Assembly (NCBI GenBank): GCA_947623455.1
Contig: OX392536.1
Coordinates: forward strand, 30,695,465-30,759,464
Direction: 5' to 3'
DNA length: 64,000 nucleotides
From: Mimachlamys varia
Taxonomy: Eukaryota; Mollusca; Bivalvia; Pectinida; Pectinidae
Shown here: positions 55,201-64,000 of the stretch, in pieces
Layout of the letters: every line of letters begins with the position of its first letter
Position numbering within the stretch: the stretch's first letter is position 1
Notes under the pieces: generated by a model
The model's database searches: none
Told to the model about the DNA's origin: nothing
Seen by the model: only the letters and a program-made list of their open reading frames with translations
Made by a program: the position numbers and the translations under genes

Positions 55201-58200
55201 ACTCTGGAGTACCTCAGAATTATCTCCCTTTGTCCATGTACTATTTACTCCCCAGTGTAAGGGATCAGGTAAAGTTTACAGACTGTTACCCTCTATTCTG
55301 TACTATATTGCAAAACACAACAAGCAACAACAATTCTTCGTATAAATGTTGATTATTAGCAAAGTACAGATATTGATAACATGTATGGCCTGAGTATTGA
55401 GCTTTACAAGTTACCCCCTCCATGGCCACACCAGGACTGACGCTATCAGACCTGTTCTCACAGTTTAACCAAACATAATTAGAATCTTAATTCATAGACA
55501 AAGGGAAAGTGTCAGGTAATGATATATACTAGATGATAGGAGACTCTCGGGGTCACATTCCGGTGAGGCACCTGACACCCATGGGAACTCGATTACGCTG
55601 TCCAGTGCTGAGCCTGGCGGTGCACTCTTTAATTGAATGTCAAGATATAAACAAATAACATTAATCACCTTGAGTTACTAAATTCTCCTATTAACACAGA
55701 CATAATGTAAAACTCAAAATGCATTTCTTATTATTTCAACCCTTGTATAAAATCAGTTTATACTGTCCAATAAAAGTGGTTGTTATTAATTTTATTTTGT
55801 TTTGTTGCATGCCAATAAATAAACAGCTTTTATTTTTGCACTATTGAAATTTGATGCATGTTTTCGAATAAATTATCCATTCTAGGCCCTCAGAGAGAGA
55901 AACGTCAGGCTGCATCGCCCATCATCGGGACTCGAACAGTGTGCAGATTGGCTGTAGTCGCTGACTACTACTTTTTCGTCAATATGGGTCGAAGTGACCG
56001 CTACTCTACAAGTGAATTTATGGTAAACATGTAACTTATTAGGGGCCCGCATCGAGAGATGCAGGTGCCCTATAGTAATCAGGTCGTCCGTCCGTCTGTC
56101 TGTCCGTCCATCCGTTTTTTGTCTTTTGCACAAAAATGTTTGCAGGAGATGAAGGATTTGTATCAAATTGGAACTGATGATTCCTCATGCATCCTAGATC
56201 ACATGTGTAGTATTTCATGCAAATCGGATTCAAAATGGCTGTTAGGTGGCCATATTGGATTTTAACATTAACATGAAAATACTGAATCTTTGCTGTTTCT
56301 TCTGCACAAAAATGTTTCCAGGAGATGAAGGATTTGTATCAAATTGGAACTGATGATTCCTCATTCATCCTAGATCACATGTGTAGTATTTCATGCAAAT
56401 CGGATTCAAAATGGCTGTTAGGCGGCCATATTGGATTTTAACACTAACATGAAAATACTGAATCTTTGCTGTTTTTAACTGTTCACTAATCGATTATGCA
56501 AAGTAGTGAACAAATAAACCAAGAGTTAACTGACAATGATCAAACTCATAGTTCAAGGTCACAAGTTCAAAGGTCAACGGTCAAGGTGATTCAACTATGG
56601 ACATACTACAGCGACCATAAACAAATATTTGTAGATCTTTTGTGATGGGTAAGAAAGAATATTTACTATGAATCATTAGACAATATTCAGTTCATTGTGT
56701 CTTGATATTTTTTTTCAAATTTTTTCTTTTTCCTTAGATAAAAGAATGTGACAATTCCACACAGTTAAACGCTAATGGAAACAAAATACTTTGACATGAT
56801 TAAAAACATACAAAAAGTTTTCTTAATTATTGCTGAAGCTTTTTGTTTTAATTTATAATTGTTTTCTAACACTTACAAATTTAACATCACTGTACTATAA
56901 CTCTAAAATACCAATATTCATTGGAGCATCAGACATATTGCGGGGCCCTTTCTGATGTATCAGTGTTCTAGTTACTTCATCATATAAGCTTGAACAGTGT
57001 TTATATGCCTCTCTAAACTAGTTTTGAATACAGTGTGTATATTATGTCTTGAAACTCTGTGTCTAAATCAAGATTCTAATATTTGTTCTAATTAAAGTCA
57101 TTGCAATGATCACACTTCTGCACACGATTAATGATCGTATGTCTAAAAAGGTTATACGCACATCCTGACGTCTCTATCTCACCTTTAAGTCTCCATGTCA
57201 CAGTAAGGTAGCATACAGCCTTAAGTCTACCATCACAATATATATTTTGTTTCACAGACAAGTCTGATAGACAGGGTCAATGGCTACTTCAAAAGAACAG
57301 TCTGGACTGACTTCACGGATGAGATACTTCATACAGGGTTTGAAATTGCAGAGGTATGTATGTGTTTGAAATTGTTAATCAAGTTTAGAATTTTTGAAGA
57401 TAGGTTTTATCATGTTCCATTGGTATTCAGTTTTTTCCTTGGAGGAAACCATCTGTTCAACTTTTACCAATTCAATAATTAGCTGGATAAAACTATCCCT
57501 CAAGTGCAGTTAATAGAAATGATATTAAGTCCATGCAATAAGGATGGGGATGCAAGGAGCAGCTATTCTTGCCATGAAGGGAAGCATCTCATTTCACTAA
57601 TTCTTGCAAGTTTCTTAAGATTTTATCAAACATTTTGCCAAGGTCATTTAGAAGTATGAAAATACAATGAATAAATTAGTTTGTGTTTAGGATTCCAAGG
57701 TCATGATATGGTCAAGGCCGTAATGTGTTATCAGTTCAACATCTTCATGTAAGAGCAAAGTTTGATAATTCTTAACATAAAGGTCAAGTATGAGATAAGT
57801 TTAAATGTGTCTAAACCTAAGGACCAAAGATGTAGAAGTTCTTATCAGGATTTAACAAAACGAAACATCAGTAGTATTTCTTGAAGCCATTATGAACATT
57901 GAAATGATGTGAACAACTGTTAAGTATTAACATTTTTAAATCAACAGTCTAAGAGTTGATAATTAACCTAATTACAGAGATTTCCTTATATTTCTGTATA
58001 TCATCAGCGCATTCAAGATCCCAGGAATTGTCTTACACCACCAGAATGTTTGCTTCTAATGGTTGTCTCTTGTTATTCAAGGTGGGAAGAAGAGCTTCAA
58101 AATGATGCTGATCAAATGGCATTCATAGCTATGTGAATGCAATTTCTCCTTCTAAAGCTTAAAGAAGAACTTCAGTGGAAATGTAATATAAAAGATAAAA

Positions 58201-61200
58201 TTACACTTATCTGCATAAGAATGTAACATTTTATGTTTTGTAGACATTTCTATTTTTATGCCATTAGTGAGGAATATATGACTTGACATATTTCTGTATC
58301 ATATATATTAGTATTTTATTTGGTGTTGTAGATCATTATTCATGAATCATATACCAGAAGTGGGGACAACAATCATTATAACATGGAGAACCGTATCAAT
58401 TACATGTCCGATGTACTAGATGTAAGTTTTAAGATACACAAATGATTCTGTTAGTTATCCAGGTATCCATAAAGGCCCAATATACGCATCTTAAGGGAAT
58501 GTTTTGTGATTCTGGAAAATTTTGAAAAAAATCCAGTTGATAACCATCCAAAAAAAAGGTAACTACCAAAAAACTCTTGACAGAAAATTGCAAAGAATTC
58601 AAAACAATTTAGGGGTGGACCATTAAAACAACAAGCTGAAGTCAGACGACAGTTCAAAATGGATACATGTATGATGTTTACAAGTACCGAGTTACAACTG
58701 CTGCTGTACTTATACACACATAAGAAGTCAACTTGAATATTGCCAATATCAGTTAATCTTAACTAAATCATAAAATTAATATAATAAGTTTTTAGACTTG
58801 ATTTTCGCTTAAAGTTCTGCCAAAAGATACATATATAGGGCCTTTAATGAAGCAATGGAAGAGTGTTAGGTTATTTATAAGTACAATTGTTGGGAATCCA
58901 GAAAGAAACAAAAACACAAATCTGACGTAACCATGCCACCTAGCATCCACCACTTGGAAAAGCCTGGAAAGTATGTTGTAAGTAAGTGTTTATATATAAC
59001 CTTAATCAAAAATTTTCCTCATTTAAATACAAATTCACACAAAGTCAAAATCTACATCTTGTGGTCAAATGATATCCTAGTTACTGCAAGGTGTGTTTAA
59101 TGACCATAACAGGATCAAATGAACACTTTTGAAGTGATTTTGTTATGTAAGAAGGGAAAGACAAATAGCAGTTTCAGTTGCATTTCACACACTTTATAAT
59201 TTCTTCCTCATTAGAACTGTGGAATGAGGGAGATCCTCTTTGGAGGATTCAGAGGTTAACACCTAATTGCATTATGCCAGTGCTTCAGTGAATTGCACGT
59301 CACTGTAGATCAGTTATTTAGTAAGTACATGTACCATTAATTATTCCAGTGGTTTGGCGAATTGCATGTCACTATAGATCAGTAATTTAGTAAGTACATG
59401 TCACATGTCACTATAGATCAGTAATTTAGTAAGTACATGTGCCATTATTCCAGTGCTTCAGTGAGTCACACATCACTGTAGATCAGTAATTTAGTAAGTA
59501 CATGTGCCATTATTCCAGTGCTTCAGTGAATTGCACGTCACTGTAGATTAGTAATTTAGTAAGTACATGTGCCATTATTCCAGTGCTTCGGTGAATTGCA
59601 TGTCACTGTAGATCAGTAATTTAGTAAGTACATGTGCCATTATTCCAGTGCTTCAGTGAATTGCACGTCACTGTAGATCAGTAATTTAGTAAGTACATGT
59701 GCCATTATTCCAGTGGTTCGGTGAATCACATGTCACTGTAGATCAGTAATTTAGTAAGTACATATGCCATTATTCCAGTGCTTCAGTGAGTCACACATCA
59801 CTGTAGATCAGTAATTTATTAAGTACATGTGCCATTATTCCAGTGGTTTGATGAATCACATGTCACTGTAGATCAGTAATTTAGTAAGTACATGTCACAT
59901 GTCACTATAGATCAGTAATTTAGTAAGTACATGTGCCATTATTCCAGTGGTTTGGTGAATCACACGTCACTGTAGATTAGTAATTTAGTGAGTACATGTG
60001 CCATTATTTCAGTGGTTCGGTGAATTGCATGTCACTGTAGATCAGTAATTTAGTAAGTACATGTGCCATTATTCCAGTGCTTCAGTGAATTGCACGTCAC
60101 TGTAGATAATTAATTTAGTAAGTACATGTGCCATTATTCCAGTGGTTCGGTGAATTGCACGTCACTGTAGATCAGTAATTTAGTAAGTACATGTGCCATT
60201 ATTCCAGTGGTTTGGTGAATCACACATCACTGTATGTCAGTAATTTAGTAAGTACATGTGCCATTATTCCAGTGGTTCGGTGAATCTCATGTCACTAGAT
60301 CAGTAATTTAGTAAGTACATGTGCCATTATTCCAGTGGTTTGATGAATCACACATCACTGTATGTCAGTAATTTAGTAAGTACATGTGCCATACTTTCAG
60401 TGGTTTGATGAATCACACATCACTGTATGTCAGTAATTTAGTAAGTACATGTGCCATACTTTCAGTGGTTCGGTGAATCGCATGTTGAGGACTTTAAGAG
60501 GGTGTGTCTAGGCCACCTGTTTACCTACCAAGCGTTCCGAGGAAAGCATGGTCTCGCCTATATAGCCTCTCCTCACAAAAGAAACAAGGGAGGAATCTGC
60601 TCTAGAGGTAGGTACTATCTCTCCCATAACAAACTCGATCATTATGTTTTATATGTTACATGATAAACTCATTATCTTATATATGTTACATGATAAACTC
60701 ATTATGTTATATATTACATGATATTTACAGTCTACACTGATATTCACTCGATAACCATTGTACTGCAAACTAGTGTTATTTTCCAATAACTATACTTGAG
60801 AACGTGCATAATTTCTATGACGTCGACAACAATACATGAGGGCGGAGCTATGCAAATTATCTCATTCGAATCACAATTGTATGACGTCATCAACAATTGA
60901 CATGGGCGGAGCTAGCTACCGCTTATGCAAATTTCATGCTGTTACATTTATTGAACTGTTTTCACGTTTGTAAGTTTTGAAATGAAATAATGTCTGCAGA
61001 TGGGGCTAAACTGAACAGAAAAAGTATGAACCATTTACAGGAAAATACTGTAAATATAAGAATTAACCTTTGATTTTGTTTAGTTTATTAGATCATAAAT
61101 CCAATGGAGCAGTCGGTAAATTTAACGTAAACGCTTTGCGTTTACGCAATTTACCTCGTGCTCCATTGGATTTATGATCTAATAAACTAAACAAAATCAA

Positions 61201-63087
61201 AGGTTAATCCTTAAATAAACCAGTTTGTTATGTTATATATTACATGATAAACCTGTTATGTTATATATTACATGATAAACCTGTTATGTTATATATTACA
61301 TGATAAACCTGTTATGTTATATATTACATGATAAACCTGTTATGTTATATATTACATGATAAACCTGTTATGTTATATATTACATGATAAACCTGTTATG
61401 TTATATATTACATGATAAACCTGTTATATTATATATTACATGATAAACCTGTTATGTTATATATTACATGATAAACCTGTTATGTTATATATTACATGAT
61501 AAACCTGTTATGTTATATATTACATGATAAACTCATTATGTTATATATGTTACATGATAAACCTGTTATGTTATATATTACATGATAAACCCGTTATGTT
61601 ATATATTACATGATAAACCTGTTATGTTATATATTACATGATAAACCCGTTATATTTCATATGATAAACCAATTATAAAAGACTGATTTGATTTTGTAGA
61701 CAATCATTTATTGGTACCAGCGTATAAGTAGAAACCCTAGTGGAACTAATGAATTTCACATGGTCTGATTGAAACGCAGATCCTAATTGTTGCACTGTTA
61801 CAAGTATATGTAGCATCAGTCAGTGAGAACTTTCTATACGGGTCATGTTATCGTAAACATTTTCATAAAGCCAATCAAATATCCACTTACAGGATCATGA
61901 AAGTGAATGCTTGCTGTAGATGATATCATAAATTAGACAGTTTGTCTGGAGTGTTAAGTACAGAGGATACAAAGGTCATCAGAAATGACCTCTCATGTAA
62001 TGTTGTCAGATCCTTTAAGTAATTATAACGGAGTCAGAATAAGGATATGCATATTAACAAGATTGAAATTTCACAATATCAATAACTTTCCACTTGTTTG
62101 GTTTTATGTTTTAAAAAAATATTTCCACATGGTTAGTTTAGCATACAAAGGGACAGGTGTCCCAAAAGTAACATAGCTATTTCTTTAAACCACTTGGTAA
62201 TAATGAGAAAAAGAGTTGAAAATTGTCAATTCTGATGCAAGTCTCAAGTACATAATCGTAAAATAGCATACCAAGTAATTAATATGAAATTGTTGGAGGT
62301 AACTTGCATTCCTTTTCTCTAGAAATTGAATTTTCAGCCTCTATCAAATGATGTTTAAGATAAATGTTTGAGTAGTATTACTCTTGGATTATCACAGCTG
62401 CCTATATGAATAGGAAGAAGCAGGCTGTCAACACCGGTGTCAGCACGTTTCAGACACCAGGGGGCAGCACCGCCATGAGTTTACCGTCAACACTCACTGT
62501 TTGTCACGGTATATATAAAACAAACATGATTTCCTCATATTTTTGTATGTAGTGTTAAGATGTACAGTCAAACCTTGTCATATTTAAATCGTATTACTCA
62601 AATATCCCGTTTGGTTAGAAATATTTTGTCAATCCGCGCCAAGCTTTACAATAGCATTCTAACTCAGGAAACTTGAATACTCTGTTAACTTCACGTTTAA
62701 CCACGGTCCCGTAGACTTCGAGATAACGAAGTTCAACTGTATGTACATTTATTGTAAACTTTGAAATTATTATTTTAAAGATTTCAATTTTCATATCAAA
62801 ATAGGTAATTGCATTTAAGTATTTTCATTAATTATTTGAATACTTTTTAATATCACTTTTAAAAGAGTGTAAATAAGAAACTGCTAAATCACCATACCGG
62901 GAATTATAAGATTGTGATACTGTGTATGTGGAAACCACTTATTGTGGTTGTAAATTCAATGAAGTTTATATTTTATATACATCCTTCAGTAAATGAACAC
63001 TAAGATGTAATTGTAATTGAGAAAGGTATGAAGATGTGTTTTTTTTTCTTTTCATACAATGCTGGAACATTCCTCAAACAGAATTAG
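40569..63087 (+). CDS. ADAM17/TACE-like metalloprotease, copy B (exons 1-12, runs off right edge)
   Basis: Second ADAM17-like gene, head to head with copy A. Twelve exons (1195 nt, 398 codons plus one base) have the same lengths and phases as copy A exons 1-12 and contain no stop, so it looks intact as far as it goes. Differences from copy A include the furin site REKR for RAKR, Cys for Ser just before the first zinc His (TVCHEL), Arg/Lys in IASPHKRNKGG, and Phe for Tyr in GYFKRTVW. The switch Cys is missing here too. Exon 13 (HNWGCEHD) should lie just past 64000, since the 44-bp minisatellite that precedes it in copy A fills 63560-64000. A MITE sits 26 bp upstream of the ATG. Either a true paralogue or a second haplotype joined during assembly. 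Confidence 0.85.
42313..42470. repeat. near-perfect 158-bp palindrome
   Basis: Arms begin aaggaatgaaatttattttt and end aaaaataaatttcattcctt; the loop is accatgaatcgctaacgcga with its own short palindrome. Arms are about 70 bp. Foldback MITE inside the 6.4-kb insertion. Confidence 0.85.
43142..43217. repeat. (ATC)n microsatellite, about 25 units
   Basis: Uninterrupted atc repeats; on the minus strand this is an (ATG/GAT)n tail at the 3' end of the non-LTR retrotransposon. Confidence 0.95.
43218..45431 (-). pseudogene. broken non-LTR retrotransposon (RT and C-terminal region)
   Basis: Minus-strand fragments in different frames give, in order: a pre-RT block (MGKAAGPSGVTAEML), RT blocks (MQFGFMPGRGTTDTIF; MAFVDLEKAFNRV; VGVHQGSVLSPLLFIIVLEA; LLYADDLAIVDTSLEALVER), a Cys/His knuckle (CLVCMSGTGRNSIFCSVCSS WVHKLC), and a C-terminal segment (MIRWICFVKLEE; RLRWLGHVE). 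YADD is the RT catalytic motif. The endonuclease is missing (5' truncation near 45431) and the frame is broken near 45000, 44830, 44580, 44390 and by a MITE at 43671-43935. The clade was not assigned. A (ATG)n tract follows the 3' end. Confidence 0.85.
43671..43935. mobile_element. foldback MITE nested in the retrotransposon
   Basis: TIRs of about 55 bp: gggcccgtattcatgaaacc at the left and, inverted, gggcccatattcatgaaacc at the right. It splits the retrotransposon coding region. Confidence 0.85.
48869..48998 (+). CDS. copy B exon 2: prodomain start
   Basis: 130 nt; [20 protein letters not shown]. Same splice sites and phase as copy A exon 2 (acceptor tttttcag, donor GTAAGC). Confidence 0.83.
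49746..49873 (+). CDS. copy B exon 3: prodomain
   Basis: 128 nt; [20 protein letters not shown] through KLYG, donor GTATGT. Conserved with copy A exon 3. Confidence 0.85.
50555..50643 (+). CDS. copy B exon 4: prodomain
   Basis: 89 nt; [20 protein letters not shown] then ATEDEVYYVE. Acceptor ggtttag, donor GTAAAT. Followed by an intron enlarged by a 1.9-kb insertion. Confidence 0.85.
50701..52557. other. 1.9-kb copy B-specific insertion in intron 4
   Basis: Copy A joins cttttcgtaat directly to tgtggggcta where copy B has about 1.86 kb. Contains a foldback (51366-51514) and no recognised ORF; a 71-aa ORF at 51772-51987 has no recognised similarity. The ends show no clear TIR. Confidence 0.6.
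51366..51514. repeat. 149-bp foldback
   Basis: Arms share gaatttattatatgagttt and atctgtcat; loop around tagcgagcctctggc. Confidence 0.8.
52937..53037 (+). CDS. copy B exon 5: prodomain, no switch cysteine
   Basis: 101 nt; [20 protein letters not shown] and [10 protein letters not shown]. Protein identical to copy A exon 5, including Val at the cysteine-switch place. Donor GTAAGTC. Confidence 0.85.
53240..53395. repeat. 24-bp minisatellite near exon 6, copy B (short)
   Basis: About six degenerate tgatctaactagatgatcta-type units; counterpart of 31675-32210. Confidence 0.85.
53455..53552 (+). CDS. copy B exon 6: end of prodomain
   Basis: 98 nt; [20 protein letters not shown] then PKEPVPQPDST. 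Acceptor attgttttag, donor GTACTA (non-consensus). Confidence 0.82.
53788..53861 (+). other. candidate cryptic/poison exon in copy B intron 6
   Basis: 74 nt between acceptor gacttgacag and a perfect donor GTAAGTGAG, open in phase 1 ([20 protein letters not shown]). Inclusion shifts exon 7 into a frame that stops at once. The copy A counterpart (30114-30187) has GTCAGTGAG at the donor. Not needed for the main reading frame. Confidence 0.3.
53944..55250. repeat. 49-bp minisatellite, copy B intron 6
   Basis: About 26 units of the inverted version (tctggtttacctcagactta cctccctttgtcatg). More than twice the length of copy A. The 400-476-aa ORFs in all three frames are artefacts. Confidence 0.92.
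55886..56022 (+). CDS. copy B exon 7: furin site and start of protease domain
   Basis: 137 nt; GPQREKRQ with REKR furin-type site, then [20 protein letters not shown]. Donor GTAAAC. The intron before it holds a 1.3-kb minisatellite; the intron after it holds a Helitron-like insertion. Confidence 0.9.
56041..56972. mobile_element. Helitron-like insertion in copy B intron 7
   Basis: Starts aggggcccgcatcgagagat, ends gcggggccctttctgatgta tcag with a short 3' hairpin. Contains two ~182-bp tandem units (aggagatgaaggatttgtat). Copy A reads aacttattacttcatcat with no insert and no target duplication, as expected for Helitron-type T/T insertion. Confidence 0.7.
57258..57353 (+). CDS. copy B exon 8: metalloprotease domain
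   Basis: 96 nt; [20 protein letters not shown] then [10 protein letters not shown]. Acceptor tttcacag, donor GTATGT. Changes against copy A (Ile/Thr, Tyr/Phe, Asn-Lys/Phe-Thr) are compatible with function. Confidence 0.9.
58332..58421 (+). CDS. copy B exon 9: metalloprotease domain
   Basis: 90 nt; [20 protein letters not shown] then INYMSDVLD. Acceptor gttgtag, donor GTAAGT. Confidence 0.88.
59275..60465. repeat. 65-bp minisatellite made of exon-10 acceptor copies, copy B
   Basis: About 17-18 units of the same repeat, longer than in copy A, ending at the true acceptor. Confidence 0.92.
60466..60607 (+). CDS. copy B exon 10: metalloprotease domain
   Basis: 142 nt; [20 protein letters not shown] and IASPHKRNKGGICSRG. 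The last of a long row of near-identical acceptor copies (59280-60465); only this one runs on into coding sequence. Donor GTAGGT. Confidence 0.9.
60725..61222. mobile_element. partial copy of the spacer palindromic element in copy B intron 10
   Basis: Starts tttacagtctacactgatat as the spacer copy does at 38558, lacks the left hairpin, and keeps the centre and the right hairpin (61062-61208, arms of about 60 bp with a small inner palindrome cgtaaacgctttgcgtttacg, written here as two arms around gctttgc). Absent from copy A. Confidence 0.75.
61205..61665. repeat. 28-bp minisatellite, copy B intron 10
   Basis: About 16 units of ttatgttatatattacatga taaacctg. Not present in copy A. Confidence 0.92.
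61759..62065. mobile_element. older MITE of the same TIR family, copy B (both ends)
   Basis: Ends tctgattgaaacgcagatcc and, inverted, caatcttgttaatatgcata. The interior matches copy A 23025-23307. Confidence 0.6.
62398..62508 (+). CDS. copy B exon 11: metalloprotease domain up to first zinc His
   Basis: 111 nt; [20 protein letters not shown] then LPSTLTVCH plus G. Donor GTATAT as in copy A. A Cys directly precedes the first zinc His where copy A has Ser. Confidence 0.87.
62565..62739. mobile_element. pogo/Tigger-like MITE, copy B
   Basis: Orthologous insertion of 22367-22541, inverted, flanked by TA; shared by both arms. Confidence 0.7.
63082..63087 (+). CDS. copy B exon 12: 6-nt microexon encoding catalytic Glu-Leu
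   Basis: Sequence ...cctcaaacag AATTAG gtaagtgtgatg, identical to copy A in the hexamer, the acceptor and the donor. A run of T's with C (about 63038-63052) supplies the upstream pyrimidine tract. Adds GAA-TTA between the His codon of exon 11 and the Gly of exon 13. Confidence 0.87.
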   Translation, partial: N

Positions 63088-63181
63088 GTAAGTGTGATGT
63101 CTATTGAACAGTTCTATTTAAATATTTGCTACCTTTTGCTGGTACATGCTTGTACCAGTTTTGTCCCTGACTTTGATAGTT

Positions 63182-63357
63182 GGGGCCGTTGTGACCAAGT
63201 GATTAAGGTGTTTGACATTCTGCTACTACTAGCCCTCCACCTCTAGGTTGAGAGTTTGATGGTTTTTCTTCGGGAACTCCAGCTTTCCTTCACCAAAAAA
63301 CTTGGGACATCCATTAATGACCCTTGCTGTTAATAGGACGTAAAACACAAACAAACT
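63182..63357 (+). mobile_element. tRNA-derived SINE, copy B
   Basis: Counterpart of 21754-21930; starts ggggccgttgtgaccaagtg, ends cacaaacaaac. Confidence 0.7.
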
Positions 63358-63559
63358 TAAGCATTAATAGTGCTTCAGGACAAATATTTTACCATCTGAT
63401 GGTCTGGTAACCTAATGTCGTTATTTTGTCATATAGAAAAACAATTGTCAGTGATTGTGTTTGTACCATCATATGTTGTAAATGTGATACCATACATAAT
63501 ATGTTTATCTGACCACACAGATAGAATTACTGGTGGTTAATCAGCTGACTAATATATCT

Positions 63560-64000
63560 ACTTATAGACATGCATTTATCTGTATAAAACTTATGCTGTC
63601 TGTGACATTAGACATGCGTTTATCTGTATAAAAATTATGCTGGCTGTGACATTAGACATGTGTTTATCTGTATACAACTTAAGCTGTCTATGACATTATT
63701 AGACATGTGTTTATCTGTATAAAACTTATGCTGTCTGTGACATTAGACATGCGTTTATCTGTATAAAACTTAAGCTATCTGTGACATTAGACATGCGTTT
63801 ATCTTTATAAAACTTTAGCTGTCTGTGACATAAGACATGCGCTTATCTGTATAAAACTTTAGCTGTCTGTGACATTAGACATGTGTTTATCTGTATAAAA
63901 CTTATGCTGTCTGTGACATTGGACATGCGTTTATCTGTATGAAACTTTAGCTGTCTGTGACATAAGACATGCGTTTATCTGTATAAAACTTTAGCTGTCT
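63560..64000. repeat. 44-bp minisatellite, copy B intron 12 (runs off the edge)
   Basis: Inverted counterpart of 21085-21535; about ten units before the window ends. It predicts exon 13 of copy B just beyond the edge. Confidence 0.92.

Larger units (their letters stand above)
39963..64000 (+). repeat. arm B of large inverted duplication
   Basis: Plus-strand partner of 21085-37512. Longer than arm A because of insertions at about 40325-40542, 40721-47080, 50701-52557, 56041-56972 and 60725-61222, plus longer minisatellites. Arm A has its own insertions at 27088-28892 and 30314-31402. Confidence 0.9.

Noticed and set aside
53915..55352. ORFs of 400-476 aa in three frames with repeated LRLTS/PPFVM units.
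   Set aside because: They come from a 49-bp stop-free minisatellite inside intron 6; three overlapping open frames are expected from the unit.

Overview
The window is animal genomic DNA: AT-rich, intron-rich, crowded with minisatellites, foldback MITEs, Helitron-like elements, a tRNA-derived SINE and a broken non-LTR retrotransposon. The repeat styles (Helitron-like elements with hairpin ends and long tandem cores, and a SINE carrying a conserved 'acgtcctattaacagc' block) point to a mollusc, most likely a bivalve. That is inference; no species marker is present.

Only one gene family is supported: an ADAM17/TACE-like membrane metalloprotease, present twice, head to head. Copy A is on the minus strand. 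Its start codon is at 37124 and 19 coding exons run down to 8432 (1869 nt, 623 codons, all junctions GT-AG and in frame). They encode signal peptide, prodomain, furin site, metalloprotease, disintegrin-like and membrane-proximal domains. The transmembrane and cytoplasmic exons were not found. Copy B is on the plus strand. Its start codon is at 40569 and 12 coding exons reach 63087; exon 13 onward would lie past the right edge. The arms share exons, introns, SINE and MITE copies. They differ by several recent insertions, each with an empty site in the other arm, and by minisatellite length.

The main finding is a 6-nt microexon (22025-22030 minus; 63082-63087 plus), identical in both copies. 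It encodes the Glu-Leu of the zinc motif [12 protein letters not shown]. Without it both genes look catalytically dead (HGHNWG). Skipping it keeps the frame, so it could act as an activity switch.

Layout: 1-8431 has no recognised exon and carries repeats, including a Helitron-like element with a ~145-bp core (6057-7918). 8432-37124 is gene A, with Helitron-like insertions at 10654-12640 and 30314-31402, a 1.8-kb TIR transposon at 27088-28892, and several minisatellites, two of which contain copies of A's own splice junctions. 37513-39962 is the spacer between the arms and consists largely of palindromes. 40569-64000 is gene B, with a 6.4-kb insertion in intron 1 that holds retrotransposon remains, a 1.9-kb insertion in intron 4, and a Helitron-like insertion in intron 7. 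No tRNA, rRNA, CRISPR or prokaryotic feature was seen.
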